Of a stretch of DNA of 39,059 nucleotides, positions 1-7,504 are shown piece by piece. This DNA comes from Candidatus Binatia bacterium (lineage in GTDB: Bacteria > Desulfobacterota > Binatia > UBA9968 > JAJDTQ01). The stretch spans positions 1 through 39,059 of the forward strand of contig JAJEAI010000008.1 of NCBI GenBank assembly GCA_022824205.1, written 5' to 3'. Position numbers and translations under genes: made by a program. Each line of letters opens with the position of its first letter. Position 1 is the first letter of the stretch. The notes below the pieces were generated by a model. It did not search any database and was not told the origin of the DNA. It was given only the letters and a program-made list of their open reading frames with translations.

Positions 1-582
1 GAGTTGTAGGGGTGTTTTCGCGGTGAGTTTCGGGTTCGCCTGAAGCGCTCGATCGTATACAGCGATACAGAGTTGTTGAGTGAAGCGGCTTTGATAGAGG
101 AATCCGTCGACTTGGCCCAAGTTGCGGTAGATGAACTCGGAGAAGTATTGACCCTCAGAGTGGTGCGAGTATCTGCTTACGTCGGTTGGCACGCCATAGC
201 GTGCTCCGTTGCCGTTCGTCAGATCGAGGAGGTTTAACGGCTGTGCGGTTGACAGATTGACGGCGTCGGTTCCCGCGTATCGCGCTGGGGTCAAGATACG
301 GAGTGCCTGAGGTTTCACGTCGAGCCGGTCGCGGATCAGTGTTTCGTAGGCCGCAGTCGCCAAATCCTCGGCGGCATAGACAACACCGAAACTCGTGGTG
401 CTTCTGGGCAGGGGGCTAAAACGGCTAGGTCCGTTGCTGAGCCCCAGCGGTTGAGTCGAGTACTGCCTGTTGAGGATCCGCACAAAGTTCGTCACCCGGA
501 CTGTGGTCTGGACGCCGACGAACAGTCGGGCGATCTGATTGGTACGCGCGACTCCAAGTTGGGTGAGGGCCGTTGCGCTCAC
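1..582 (-). CDS. RES-domain toxin, 3' end cut by window edge
   Basis: The 194 visible codons read without a stop to the window edge, so the C-terminus is missing. The start is a GTG whose bases overlap the antitoxin stop (GTGA), a sign of translational coupling. Visible RES-family features are an SRFSPL segment near residue 55, then FGVVYAAEDLATAAYE (invariant Y and E region), and later SEFIYRNL..VDGFLYQSRF near the C-terminal part. RES proteins are known toxins of type II toxin-antitoxin systems that degrade NAD+ and stop growth. The upstream partner gene fits the usual antitoxin-then-toxin order. Base composition is clearly less GC-rich than the chromosome around it, which suggests acquisition by transfer. 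The family call is firm; the NAD+-degrading activity is inferred from the family. Confidence 0.85.
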   Translation of the reverse strand, partial: MSATALTQLGVARTNQIARLFVGVQTTVRVTNFVRILNRQYSTQPLGLSNGPSRFSPLPRSTTSFGVVYAAEDLATAAYETLIRDRLDVKPQALRILTPARYAGTDAVNLSTAQPLNLLDLTNGNGARYGVPTDVSRYSHHSEGQYFSEFIYRNLGQVDGFLYQSRFTQQLCIAVYDRALQANPKLTAKTPLQL

Positions 583-1073
583 ACGTGGTCTCCGTAATCC
601 AGACTCCGCTTGAGACGAATCAACTCGTCCACGACTGCTTTGGTCTGTCCCCGGGAGGCGGCCCGCAGTCGGTCGATGGGACGGGGCGCGGGATCACCGG
701 CGTAGAACGTCGATGCGAGAAAATCCCAAGCGCTCTGATGGTCAGAAGTCTCTTTACCATCGGCGTTTACGGTCTTGAAGAATGCGAGGACCTCAGGAAC
801 GCCGTTGACCGTGCGGTCGTCCTCGAACTGGTCTCTTGGGATTCGGACAGTTCCGTCCACGAATTCGAAGCCGACGATCTGGTTGTCTTCAATCTGCGAC
901 GTGACCTCGGTTTCTTCGATTTCCAGAAGACAGGCGGTTTCTTTCGCGGTCATGAATTCGTCGTCAGTCGGGAAATCGGAGGCCATTGCCAGTTCTTCCG
1001 GCGGGGCATCCGGCCTGAGTTCGAGATCTTGACCGTGGAGGTTCCGCGATTCGATCTTGTCAACTCTTGGCAT
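579..1073 (-). CDS. Antitoxin partner of RES toxin, excisionase-like N-part
   Basis: A 164-residue acidic protein encoded just upstream of, and overlapping, the RES toxin gene. Residues about 41-85 (TAKETACLL...IVGFEF...RIPRDQF) look like a MerR/excisionase-type DNA-binding helix-turn-helix: a helix, then a wing ending in an 'RIPRDQF' strand. The C-terminal part (SAWDFL...YAGDPAPRPIDRL...) resembles the toxin-binding domain of MbcA/ParS/Xre-type antitoxins, where a W-L helix is followed by a 'PxxxL' segment. The ATG is preceded by a strong GGAGAGAG ribosome site (1079-1086), and a GATAAT -10-like box lies at 1099-1104. It probably neutralises the toxin and represses the operon. Canonical RES partners carry a Xre-type N-domain, so the excisionase-like head is unusual. 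The assignment rests on position plus weak motif similarity. Confidence 0.7.
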   Translation of the reverse strand: MPRVDKIESRNLHGQDLELRPDAPPEELAMASDFPTDDEFMTAKETACLLEIEETEVTSQIEDNQIVGFEFVDGTVRIPRDQFEDDRTVNGVPEVLAFFKTVNADGKETSDHQSAWDFLASTFYAGDPAPRPIDRLRAASRGQTKAVVDELIRLKRSLDYGDHV

Positions 1074-1211
1074 GGTTCTCTCTCCACGCGTTCCTGCGAT
1101 TATCCCATTTTCACATACACAGCAGACCGGTCAACAATGAGACGGCGACGATGATGATTGAAGCGGCGCCCGACGGGGTTCGCCCGTGCACCGCGCCACT
1201 CCACCAGGAAC

Positions 1212-1763
1212 TCACAGGCTGCGCTTCTTCTGTCGCGCCCGCAGCGCCTCCAGGTTCTGCTTCGCGCCCTCGGCGAAGGGGTGGACCGCCAGGGTCGCCT
1301 CGAAGGCGCTGATGGCGGCCTCGTCGTTGCCCAACGCCGTCATGATGAGTCCCAGGCCGGAGAGCGCGCCGAAGTGGCGCGGTTCGAGCTCCAGGGTTTT
1401 GTCGATGTCTTTCACCGACGCCCGGTAGTCGCCCATCAGGTAGTAGACCGTGGCGCGCTTGTTCCAGGCCTCGGCGAAGCTCGGGTCGAGATCGATCATC
1501 TCGCCGAAGGTCTTCACCGCCGCTGGGTAGTCCTGCACGGACATCTCCGCCAGGCCCCGACGCATGAGGTCGTTGATCCGGTGGTCGTCGGACTGGTGCC
1601 AGATGATCCAGATCAGGTTGGTGGCCTCGGCCGCGTCGCCGGCATCGTCCGTGGTCTGCAGCCGGCCGAAGAGCACGTCGAGCCTGGGGTCTGTCTGGTC
1701 AGCCATGAGATTGAGCGGCGCGGCCAGTAGCAACGCCAAAATGACGCCTGCGACGTTTCGCAC
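1212..1763 (-). CDS. Exported TPR-repeat protein
   Basis: A 183-residue protein. Residues 1-21 form a signal peptide: MRN, then a hydrophobic run VAGVILALLLAAPLNLMA, then DQT. About three tetratricopeptide repeats follow, from about residue 75 to 175. Typical TPR spacing is visible in A.W.KRATVYYLMGDYRASV and A.SGLGLIMTALGNDEAAI. TPRs are protein-interaction scaffolds; no enzymatic domain is seen, so a periplasmic adaptor role is inferred. The start codon is GTG with no ribosome-binding site. A strong promoter-like pair places the transcription start about 3 bases upstream, so the mRNA may be leaderless. The next in-frame ATG at 1706 would destroy the signal peptide, which favours the GTG. 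Confidence 0.85.
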   Translation of the reverse strand: MRNVAGVILALLLAAPLNLMADQTDPRLDVLFGRLQTTDDAGDAAEATNLIWIIWHQSDDHRINDLMRRGLAEMSVQDYPAAVKTFGEMIDLDPSFAEAWNKRATVYYLMGDYRASVKDIDKTLELEPRHFGALSGLGLIMTALGNDEAAISAFEATLAVHPFAEGAKQNLEALRARQKKRSL

Positions 1764-1772
1764 GAGACGTAG

Positions 1773-1800
1773 GATATATCGGCGCGTTTCGCCGCGTCAA
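1773..1800 (-). promoter_or_regulatory. Sigma70-like promoter of the TPR gene
   Basis: On the minus strand, TTGACG (1800-1795), a 16-base spacer and TATATC (1778-1773). The predicted start of transcription is near 1766, almost on top of the GTG start at 1763. Read from sequence only. Confidence 0.5.
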
Positions 1801-1840
1801 CTCTGTAGACAGATACCACGCGGGACACGGGAGCCGCCGT

Positions 1841-1869
1841 TTGCCTTTCCTGGAAGAAAGGAGTATTCG
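1841..1869 (+). promoter_or_regulatory. Possible promoter of the AbrB-PIN module
   Basis: TTGCCT (1841-1846), 17-base spacer, TATTCG (1864-1869). Transcription would start near 1876, about 30 bases before the antitoxin ATG. The match to the sigma70 consensus is moderate. Confidence 0.35.
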
Positions 1870-1907
1870 GTTCCTTGTTTCCTTACCTCTCTTCTCGGGA
1901 CTAGACA

Positions 1908-2132
1908 ATGCTGGCAAAGCTCACGTCCAAGAACCAGTTGACCTTGCCCAAGGCCGTAATCGCCGACCTCGAGGGCTGCGAGTATTTCGACGTCACCAGA
2001 GAGACGGGTCGGATAGTCTTGACGCCGGTGCGGTTGGCGCGTGCCGACGCGGTGCGCGCCAAGTTGGCGGAACTCGGTGTCGACGAAAACGACGTGGCCG
2101 AAGCCGTAGCGTGGGCGCGCCGGCCCCGATGA
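1908..2132 (+). CDS. AbrB/SpoVT-family antitoxin
   Basis: A 74-residue protein. Its first 45 residues form the swapped-hairpin AbrB DNA-binding fold: 'LTSKNQLTLPKAV' is the family signature, followed by FDV..E.GRIVLTPV. The C-terminal part (ADAVRAKLAELGVDENDVAEAVAWAR) is a helical tail that in this family wraps the toxin. The stop overlaps the ATG of the downstream PIN gene (ATGA), so the two are translationally coupled. By family knowledge it neutralises the PIN nuclease and binds its own promoter. The match is convincing across the whole length. Confidence 0.9.
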   Translation: MLAKLTSKNQLTLPKAVIADLEGCEYFDVTRETGRIVLTPVRLARADAVRAKLAELGVDENDVAEAVAWARRPR

Positions 2133-2551
2133 CCGCGCTGCGCTTGGTGCTGGACAGCAACGTGCTGCTGTCGGCCTTGTTGTTTCCGGACAGGTCGCTT
2201 TCGTGGCTGCGTCGTGGATGGCAATCCGAAGCGCTCATACCATTGGCGAGCCGGGCGACGACGCTGGAGTTGGTCCGGGTGCTCGCCTATCCTGAATTTC
2301 GTTTGACGGCTGATGAACGCGAAGACCTGCTGGCGGACTACTTGCCTTGGTGCGAGACGGTCGTGGTTTCGAAGCCTCCTCCCGTGCCGAAATGTCGCGA
2401 TCCCTTTGACCGGCCGTTCCTCGAGTTGGCGCTGGCGGCTGGGGCCGACGCTCTTGTGACCGGCGACGATGACTTGCTGGTTTTGAGCCGGAGGTTCTCT
2501 GTCCCCATCATTACGCCAAGAGCCTTGAGGGACCGTCTGGAAGGGCGATAA
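2129..2551 (+). CDS. PIN-domain toxin, putative ribonuclease
   Basis: A 140-residue PIN domain of the 'putative toxin-antitoxin system toxin component' type. Four acidic positions expected for Mg2+ binding are visible: D in LVLDSN near the start, E in TTLELVRVL, D in KCRDPFDRPFLELA, and D in ALVTGDDDLL. It ends with IITPRALRDRL, typical of the family. The ATG overlaps the antitoxin stop by four bases. By analogy with VapC-like toxins it would cleave RNA when released from the AbrB-type antitoxin; the target cannot be read from the sequence. The gene is full length. Confidence 0.9.
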   Translation: MTALRLVLDSNVLLSALLFPDRSLSWLRRGWQSEALIPLASRATTLELVRVLAYPEFRLTADEREDLLADYLPWCETVVVSKPPPVPKCRDPFDRPFLELALAAGADALVTGDDDLLVLSRRFSVPIITPRALRDRLEGR

Positions 2552-2665
2552 GGCCGGCGGCTTGCAAACAGGGTCGATGTGTCCCATATCAAGCGCATCG
2601 GATGGTCATTGGGCAAGTACCGGGGCCGCACACGGTCATAAACAAACGCGAGGAGTTCAAGAATC

Positions 2666-3613
2666 ATGGGAACGACACTTGTCACGGGAGTGGGCCTCGT
2701 CGGCACTTCGTTCGCGCAGTGTGCGCTGAAACGCGACGAGAAGCTGGTGTTCTACGACTTCATGCCGCGCACGGAGTACCTGCACCGGAAGCTGGGGACG
2801 GCGGCGGTGGAGGTGGTGCAGAAGGACATCCGGGACCTGCCGGCGCTCGTGGATGCGATGCAGCGCTACCGCCCGGAGACCGTCGTGCATACCGCCGGAC
2901 TCATCGGCGGGCGGGTGGTGGAGTCGCTCTACAACGGGCTCCAGATCAACGTCATGGGCACCATCAACGTGCTCGAGGCCGCGCGGCTCACCGGGGTGAA
3001 GCGTTTCGTGCTGATCAGCACCTTCGGCGCCTATGACCGGCGGCGCGCCGGGGACCAACCGACCCACGAGGACATGCCGCGGGGGCCGGGCGCCGGCTAC
3101 GGCAACTCCAAGGCCACCAAGGAGCTGATGGCGGAGGCGTACCAGCGCCTGTACGGTTTCGAGCTGTTGACGCTGCGGCTGGCCAACGCCTACGGGCTCG
3201 GGCACTTCTGGGGCGGCTCCGGCGGCGGCGAGAAGGTGCAGATGCTCCTGGAGGCGGGCATCCGGGGCGAGGTGGCGCGGATTCCGCAGGCCCAGACCAT
3301 GACCTTCGAGTACGTGTACGCCAAGGACATGGGGCGCGCCGTGGACCTGGCGACGACGGTGCCGATGCCCGAGAAGACCACCTTCAACATCGGCTCCGGC
3401 CGGGTGACGACCTTCGACGAGCTGGTGGCGGCGGCGGAACGGCAGTTCCCCAAGCTGGAGGTGGAGGTGATTCCCGGACGGCCTCCCGACGTGTCGGCCA
3501 GCGCGCCGCTGGACATCTCCCGGGCGAAGCAACACCTGGGTTGGGAGCCCGAGCACACCATGGATACCGCCTTCGAGGACTACGTGAAGGACCTCCGGGC
3601 GGTGATGGAGTAG
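2666..3613 (+). CDS. NAD-dependent epimerase/dehydratase (extended SDR)
   Basis: A 315-residue extended short-chain dehydrogenase/reductase. The N-terminus is a Rossmann fold with the TGxGxxG motif (TGVGLVG, residues 7-13). An ISTFGAYD strand supplies the catalytic Ser/Thr, and YGNSK supplies the Tyr and Lys pair. NIGSG and LGWEPEHTMDTAFEDY near the C-terminus are typical of nucleotide-sugar epimerases. The ATG is preceded by GAGGAG. The alpha/beta hydrolase starts three bases after its stop, so the two are probably one operon. The substrate is not identifiable. No glycosyltransferases are nearby, so a role in modifying a small molecule rather than a surface sugar is equally possible. Confidence 0.9.
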   Translation: MGTTLVTGVGLVGTSFAQCALKRDEKLVFYDFMPRTEYLHRKLGTAAVEVVQKDIRDLPALVDAMQRYRPETVVHTAGLIGGRVVESLYNGLQINVMGTINVLEAARLTGVKRFVLISTFGAYDRRRAGDQPTHEDMPRGPGAGYGNSKATKELMAEAYQRLYGFELLTLRLANAYGLGHFWGGSGGGEKVQMLLEAGIRGEVARIPQAQTMTFEYVYAKDMGRAVDLATTVPMPEKTTFNIGSGRVTTFDELVAAAERQFPKLEVEVIPGRPPDVSASAPLDISRAKQHLGWEPEHTMDTAFEDYVKDLRAVME

Positions 3614-3615
3614 GC

Positions 3616-4266
3616 ATGGAACTGCTCCACTGCGCTTACGAGCCCGAGGGGGAGGGCCCCCACCCGACGATTCTGGCGCTGCACGGCCGCGGCGCCAACG
3701 CCATGGACCTGCTGGGGCTGGCACCGCACCTGTGCGGCGGCGCGTTCCGGGTCATCTGTCCGCAGGCGCCGCTGGAGGTGGAGTTGGGTCCGGGCATGAC
3801 CGGCTATGCCTGGTTCCCCATGTCCCTGGGCGGCGAGATCGACACCGGCGCGTTCCTGTCCGCCCGCGACCGGCTCCGCACTTTCGTGGACCAGTGCGCC
3901 GAACGGTACCCCTTGGACGGCCGCAAGCTCACCCTGCTGGGCTTCAGCCAGGGCGGTGGCATGGCATACAGCCTGGGCCTGTCCGAGCCTGACCGCTTCG
4001 CGGGCATGTGCGTTCTGAGTTCGTGGCTCCGGGAGGGCACCCTGTCGGCGCTGGGCGTGGCCGACCGGGTCGGTTCCCTGCCGACCCTGGTGCAGCACGG
4101 CAGGCGCGACGAACTGATCGAGCTGGCGCGGGCCAAGCTGTCCATCGAGTTGCTGGAGAGACTCCAGGTGCCGGTGGAGTACCGCGAGTACGACATGGGG
4201 CACGAGATCAACTCGCAGAGCCTGGGCGATCTGTCGGCGTGGCTCAGTGAGAAGGTGCTGGCGTAG
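3616..4266 (+). CDS. Alpha/beta hydrolase, phospholipase/carboxylesterase type
   Basis: A 216-residue serine hydrolase of the carboxylesterase/lysophospholipase (Abhydrolase_2) type. LHGRGAN (22-28) forms the oxyanion region, and GFSQGG (109-114) is the nucleophile elbow with S111. D165 (GRRDELI) and H196 (MGHEI) complete the triad at the expected spacing. No signal peptide is present, so it is cytoplasmic. It starts two bases after the stop of the epimerase gene, which implies co-transcription and perhaps translation re-initiation. A fold-back repeat follows its stop. The ester substrate is unknown. Confidence 0.9.
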   Translation: MELLHCAYEPEGEGPHPTILALHGRGANAMDLLGLAPHLCGGAFRVICPQAPLEVELGPGMTGYAWFPMSLGGEIDTGAFLSARDRLRTFVDQCAERYPLDGRKLTLLGFSQGGGMAYSLGLSEPDRFAGMCVLSSWLREGTLSALGVADRVGSLPTLVQHGRRDELIELARAKLSIELLERLQVPVEYREYDMGHEINSQSLGDLSAWLSEKVLA

Positions 4267-4334
4267 CTCCAGCCTATCCGCACATCCTGCCGCCCAATCG
4301 ACCGGACACCACAGCAGCGTTTGTATTCCCGGCT

Positions 4335-4562
4335 CCCCGAACCGTCATTGATATGAGAATAAAATCTTGTCCAATGATCTCTGGTAGTTACGGAATCCCG
4401 CCACACCCCACTGAGTCATTCCCGCGGAAGCGGGAATCCAGGCGGGGAGGGGCCGGGTAATGAGGCCGCCACACCCCCCACCCCTGGATTCCCGCTTGCG
4501 CGGGAATGACTCATTGGGGTGTGGCGGGATTCCGTAACTACCATATCAATGACGGCTCGGGG
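4335..4562. repeat. Long fold-back repeat containing an inverted REP doublet
   Basis: This element fills most of the gene-free stretch 4267-4591. Inner arms 4383-4442 and 4483-4542 are nearly perfect 60-base inverted repeats. Each contains a short palindrome ATTCCCGC...GCGGGAAT. Outer arms 4335-4355 and 4542-4562 match at 20 of 21 bases. On the right the outer and inner arms are contiguous; on the left 27 extra bases (4356-4382) separate them. The unit resembles a REPIN (two REP palindromes in inverted orientation) with extended flanks. It lies between convergent genes and could also act as a bidirectional transcription barrier, although no poly-T tract follows. Confidence 0.9.
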
Positions 4563-4591
4563 CGTTGGTGCCATTCCCATTGGGGTTTTAG

Positions 4592-5449
4592 CTATGCAAG
4601 GTAGATGGCGATGATTCCCGCGATGACGAAGAGGGTGGCGACACCGGTGCGGAGAGAGACCTGCTCGATGTCGCGGGAGAAGAGGAGCGTGCCCAGCAGC
4701 ACCCACAGCGGGGCGACGCAGACGATGGGGCCGACCACCACGACGTTGCCCACACCCAGTGCCTTGACCAGCGCCCAGATCCCGATGGCCTCGAAGACGC
4801 CAGTGACCAGGAAATAGGGCATGGCGCGGCGGTGGAGCACGATGTTCTTGCGCGCCTTGGGGTTGACGAGGTTGAGCAGCATGGGCGTCAGGGCGGATAC
4901 GCCCATGACCGCGGTCAGGAACAGCGGCTCGTTGGCGAGGGTGAGCCCGTAGCGTCGGATGGGGTGGTTGACGCCGGCCGTGAGGGCAGCGATCACCGGG
5001 AAGATCAGCTCCCACGTCTTGTAGGTCGCCTGTTGCCCGGGGTTCCAGGAGAGCAGGGTGATCCCGAACACCACCGAGCCTGTGCCAAAGATGATGAACG
5101 GCGTCAGGGTTTCGTGCAGGAACATCACCGCCAGTGCGGTGCCGAAGATGGGGTTGGTGGCCTGAACGGTGCTGGTGACGCTGGCGCCGAGGCGGGCGAC
5201 CCCGTGGTAGGCGAACATGCGCGTGCCGAGCTGAAGCCAGCCGCCGACGATGAAGCAGAGGACGGCCAGCAGCGGGACGGTGGGGACGCCGCCGGTGGCA
5301 AAGACGATGGTCCAGAGGATGGTGCTGTTGACGGTCAGCGCGACGTAGGCGGCGGTGGCCGGAGTGGAGTACACCAAGCCGCGCCGGGTGGCCAGGAAGC
5401 AGCCGGCGTAGAAGAACGAAGTCACCAGGGCGAGGAACTGAGGGGTCAT
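4592..5449 (-). CDS. EamA/DMT-family transporter
   Basis: A 285-residue integral membrane protein with about nine or ten hydrophobic segments in the two-fold repeat typical of drug/metabolite transporters. A clear EamA signature is the segment of small residues ending ATNPIFGTALAVMFLHETLT in the first half. Its counterpart in the second half is VVVGPIVCVAPLWVLLGTLLFSRDIEQVS. The ATG start overlaps the TGA stop of the DUF3750 gene (ATGA), so it is the second gene of a coupled pair. Longer upstream reading in the same frame lies inside the DUF3750 gene and was discarded. Substrates of this family vary widely (amino acids, metabolites, drugs), so only export or uptake of a small molecule can be proposed. 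Confidence 0.88.
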   Translation of the reverse strand: MTPQFLALVTSFFYAGCFLATRRGLVYSTPATAAYVALTVNSTILWTIVFATGGVPTVPLLAVLCFIVGGWLQLGTRMFAYHGVARLGASVTSTVQATNPIFGTALAVMFLHETLTPFIIFGTGSVVFGITLLSWNPGQQATYKTWELIFPVIAALTAGVNHPIRRYGLTLANEPLFLTAVMGVSALTPMLLNLVNPKARKNIVLHRRAMPYFLVTGVFEAIGIWALVKALGVGNVVVVGPIVCVAPLWVLLGTLLFSRDIEQVSLRTGVATLFVIAGIIAIYLA

Positions 5450-6204
5450 CCCTGGGTCAAGTCCCTGCTCACTCCGATGCGTGCGGCGAACGGAAGCTTG
5501 AGGGCGGGCCGCGCCACGTCGACGCCGAACACCAGCCCGAGGAGGTTGATCTCCAGCCCTTCCTGCAACGCCAGTGTGACGCCCAGGACGCCGTAGAGCG
5601 AGAATTGCCATCCGGTGCGGCTCGGCGTGGGCGCGAGCATGCGGCCCCCGTCCAGGTAGTCCTTGCCGAGGGCGTTGGAGGGCAACGCGGCGCCCAGCTC
5701 CGGGACGTTGCGGGCGACGTAGGCCGTGAACGTGTTGCTGTTGGGTCCAGGCCACAGGCGGTACTCTTCCGGATAGGGATAGCTCCGGGCGGCTTTCCGG
5801 ATGCCCTCGATGGCGCGTTCGGCGACGGCTCCGCGCAGGTCCGCCAGCACCCGGGGCCGGCTATCGAACCACAGCCGATCGGGGATGTCCTCGTGCACCG
5901 CCACTACCGGCAGACCGCGGTACAAGCGCCAACCGACCACTTGGTACACGACGTACGAAGAGGCCCCGGCCGCCTTCGAGGCGATCCAGGTGTGGACGCC
6001 GAATATGCCGCGCCAGTTGAAGGCGCGGGCGGCGTACATCTGCACGACCGCCTCCGGCGTCACCGCGGGCTCCGGCGCGATGCCGGAGCTTTCCCGGCTG
6101 GCGGTGCGCCAGTCCCGGTTCCACGCGCCGGACGCGCCGGCCACGAACACCGAGACGAGCGCCAGGGACAGAAGAATCAGCAAGGTGGTCAGAATGTTCC
6201 GCAC
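5446..6204 (-). CDS. DUF3750 membrane-anchored protein
   Basis: A 252-residue protein with one N-terminal membrane helix (residues about 3-25), then a periplasmic domain of the DUF3750 type. Conserved-looking blocks are VQMYAARAFNWRGIFGVHTWIA, VVGWRLYRGLPVV, an aspartate-containing PDRLWFDSRPRVL and WPGPNSNTF. The WPGPNSNTF block with a nearby His and Arg gives the look of a papain-like or NlpC-like transferase, but this is only an impression. The start was placed at GTG 6204, right before the membrane helix. A TTG at 6267 also keeps the frame open, but it overlaps the -35 box of the divergent promoter and lacks a ribosome site. Its function is unknown; overlap with the transporter gene suggests a joint role. 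Confidence 0.75.
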   Translation of the reverse strand: MRNILTTLLILLSLALVSVFVAGASGAWNRDWRTASRESSGIAPEPAVTPEAVVQMYAARAFNWRGIFGVHTWIASKAAGASSYVVYQVVGWRLYRGLPVVAVHEDIPDRLWFDSRPRVLADLRGAVAERAIEGIRKAARSYPYPEEYRLWPGPNSNTFTAYVARNVPELGAALPSNALGKDYLDGGRMLAPTPSRTGWQFSLYGVLGVTLALQEGLEINLLGLVFGVDVARPALKLPFAARIGVSRDLTQG

Positions 6205-6256
6205 GGGGCTGCCGTATGGGCGTCCCTTCCATGTGGGACGCGCCCCCGCAAACTTC

Positions 6257-6286
6257 TTGACACCCAATCCAAGGGTTCGTTAACTA
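6257..6286 (+). promoter_or_regulatory. Sigma70-like promoter of the amidohydrolase pair
   Basis: A perfect TTGACA (6257-6262), an 18-base spacer, then TAACTA (6281-6286). Transcription would start near 6293, giving a leader of about 63 bases that ends in a GAGGAG ribosome site ahead of the ATG at 6356. Confidence 0.5.
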
Positions 6287-6355
6287 GTGCTGGTGTGCGG
6301 GGTAGAGAGAGATTCCTGTTGCGAGTCTAGGTGAATTCCGCCGAGGAGACAAATC

Positions 6356-7444
6356 ATGGCACGGAACGGACACCGCATGGTGGTGGACGCGGACGCCCAC
6401 GTCCTTGAGACAGAGCGCACCTGGGACTACCTCGAAGGGTCCGACAAGAAGTTCAGGCCCGCGCTGTTCGGCGCGCCGGACATGGACATGCAGTACTGGG
6501 TCATGGACGGCAAGATCCGCGGCGCGCGTTTCGCCACCCTGAGCGAGCAGCAGCTCGACGCACTGTCCGAGAAGAAGGGGCGGCGGTTCACGACCCCCCA
6601 GGCCTCCCGCGAGGTGGACGATGTGGACCTGCGCCTGGCGCACCTCGACGAGCTGGGCGTGGACGTGCAGGTGATGCACAACACCATGTGGATCGAGCGA
6701 GTGACCGACCGTGCCGATGCCGAGGTCGCGCTGTGCCTGGCGTGGAACCGCTGGATGGCGGACGTGTGGAAGGCGGGGGAGGGAAGGCTCCGGTGGTCCT
6801 GCGTGATCCCTGCCATGGCACTGGACGAGGCCGTACAGCAGATGCGCTTCGCGCGCGAGCACGGCGCGGTGGCGGTGTGCATGCGTCCCTTCGAGGGCGA
6901 CCGGCACATGGTGGACCCTTACTTCTATCCCGTGTTCGAGGAGGCCGCGGCGCTGGACCTGGCCATGGGCGTGCACATCGCCAACGCGAGCACGGGACTC
7001 ATGGCGCACTTCCGCCCGCGCTACGACAAGACCGGCGGCTTCGCGCCGTTCCGCATCCCCACGGTGATCGCCTGCCTTTCGCTGATCATGAGCGAGGTGC
7101 CACACGTTTTCCCCAAGCTCCGCTGGGGGTTCATCGAGACGTCGGCCCAGTGGATACCCTGGATCGTCAACGAGGCCCGGCGGCGCTCCGGCACGGCCGA
7201 CTATCCCGACAATCCCCTCAAGGAGTACAACGTCTACGTCACCGCCCAGTGCGACGACGACTTCCCGTACGTGCTGAAGTACGCGGGCGAGGACAACATC
7301 GTCATCGGCACCGACTACGGTCACACCGACACGTCCAGCGAGGTGGACGCCATCACGCGGTTCAAGGCCGAGCCGACGGTGGACGACGCGGCGCGCTGGA
7401 AGATCCTGAGCGACAACCCGAAGGAACTCTACGGCATCGAATAG
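6356..7444 (+). CDS. Amidohydrolase-2 family protein, copy 1
   Basis: A 362-residue TIM-barrel metal-dependent hydrolase of the amidohydrolase_2 (ACMSD-like) group. The first strand carries DADAHVLE (D13-A-H15, E18), the metal-binding D-x-H-x-x-E variant of that group. Further family marks are GVHIAN for the central His, the segment FIETSAQWIPW, and GTDYGHTD near the C-terminus with the catalytic Asp. These enzymes hydrolyse or decarboxylate cyclic or aromatic acids; the exact substrate is unknown. The gene starts 11 bases after GAGGAG. A close paralogue follows 60 bases downstream, so the pair is a tandem duplication in one transcript. Confidence 0.9.
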   Translation: MARNGHRMVVDADAHVLETERTWDYLEGSDKKFRPALFGAPDMDMQYWVMDGKIRGARFATLSEQQLDALSEKKGRRFTTPQASREVDDVDLRLAHLDELGVDVQVMHNTMWIERVTDRADAEVALCLAWNRWMADVWKAGEGRLRWSCVIPAMALDEAVQQMRFAREHGAVAVCMRPFEGDRHMVDPYFYPVFEEAAALDLAMGVHIANASTGLMAHFRPRYDKTGGFAPFRIPTVIACLSLIMSEVPHVFPKLRWGFIETSAQWIPWIVNEARRRSGTADYPDNPLKEYNVYVTAQCDDDFPYVLKYAGEDNIVIGTDYGHTDTSSEVDAITRFKAEPTVDDAARWKILSDNPKELYGIE

Positions 7445-7451
7445 GGGCTGG

Positions 7452-7481
7452 CCCGCGGCCGGCTCAGCGCCGGCCCGCGGG
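7452..7481. other. GC-rich stem-loop between the amidohydrolase copies
   Basis: Arms 7452-7463 and 7469-7481 pair with a single bulge around a five-base loop. It sits in the 60-base spacer between the paralogues and just before the AAAGGAG ribosome site of the second. No U-tract follows, so it may set mRNA stability or relative expression rather than terminate transcription. Confidence 0.5.
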
Positions 7482-7504
7482 TCGCGCACGAAAGGAGAAG
7501 GAAC

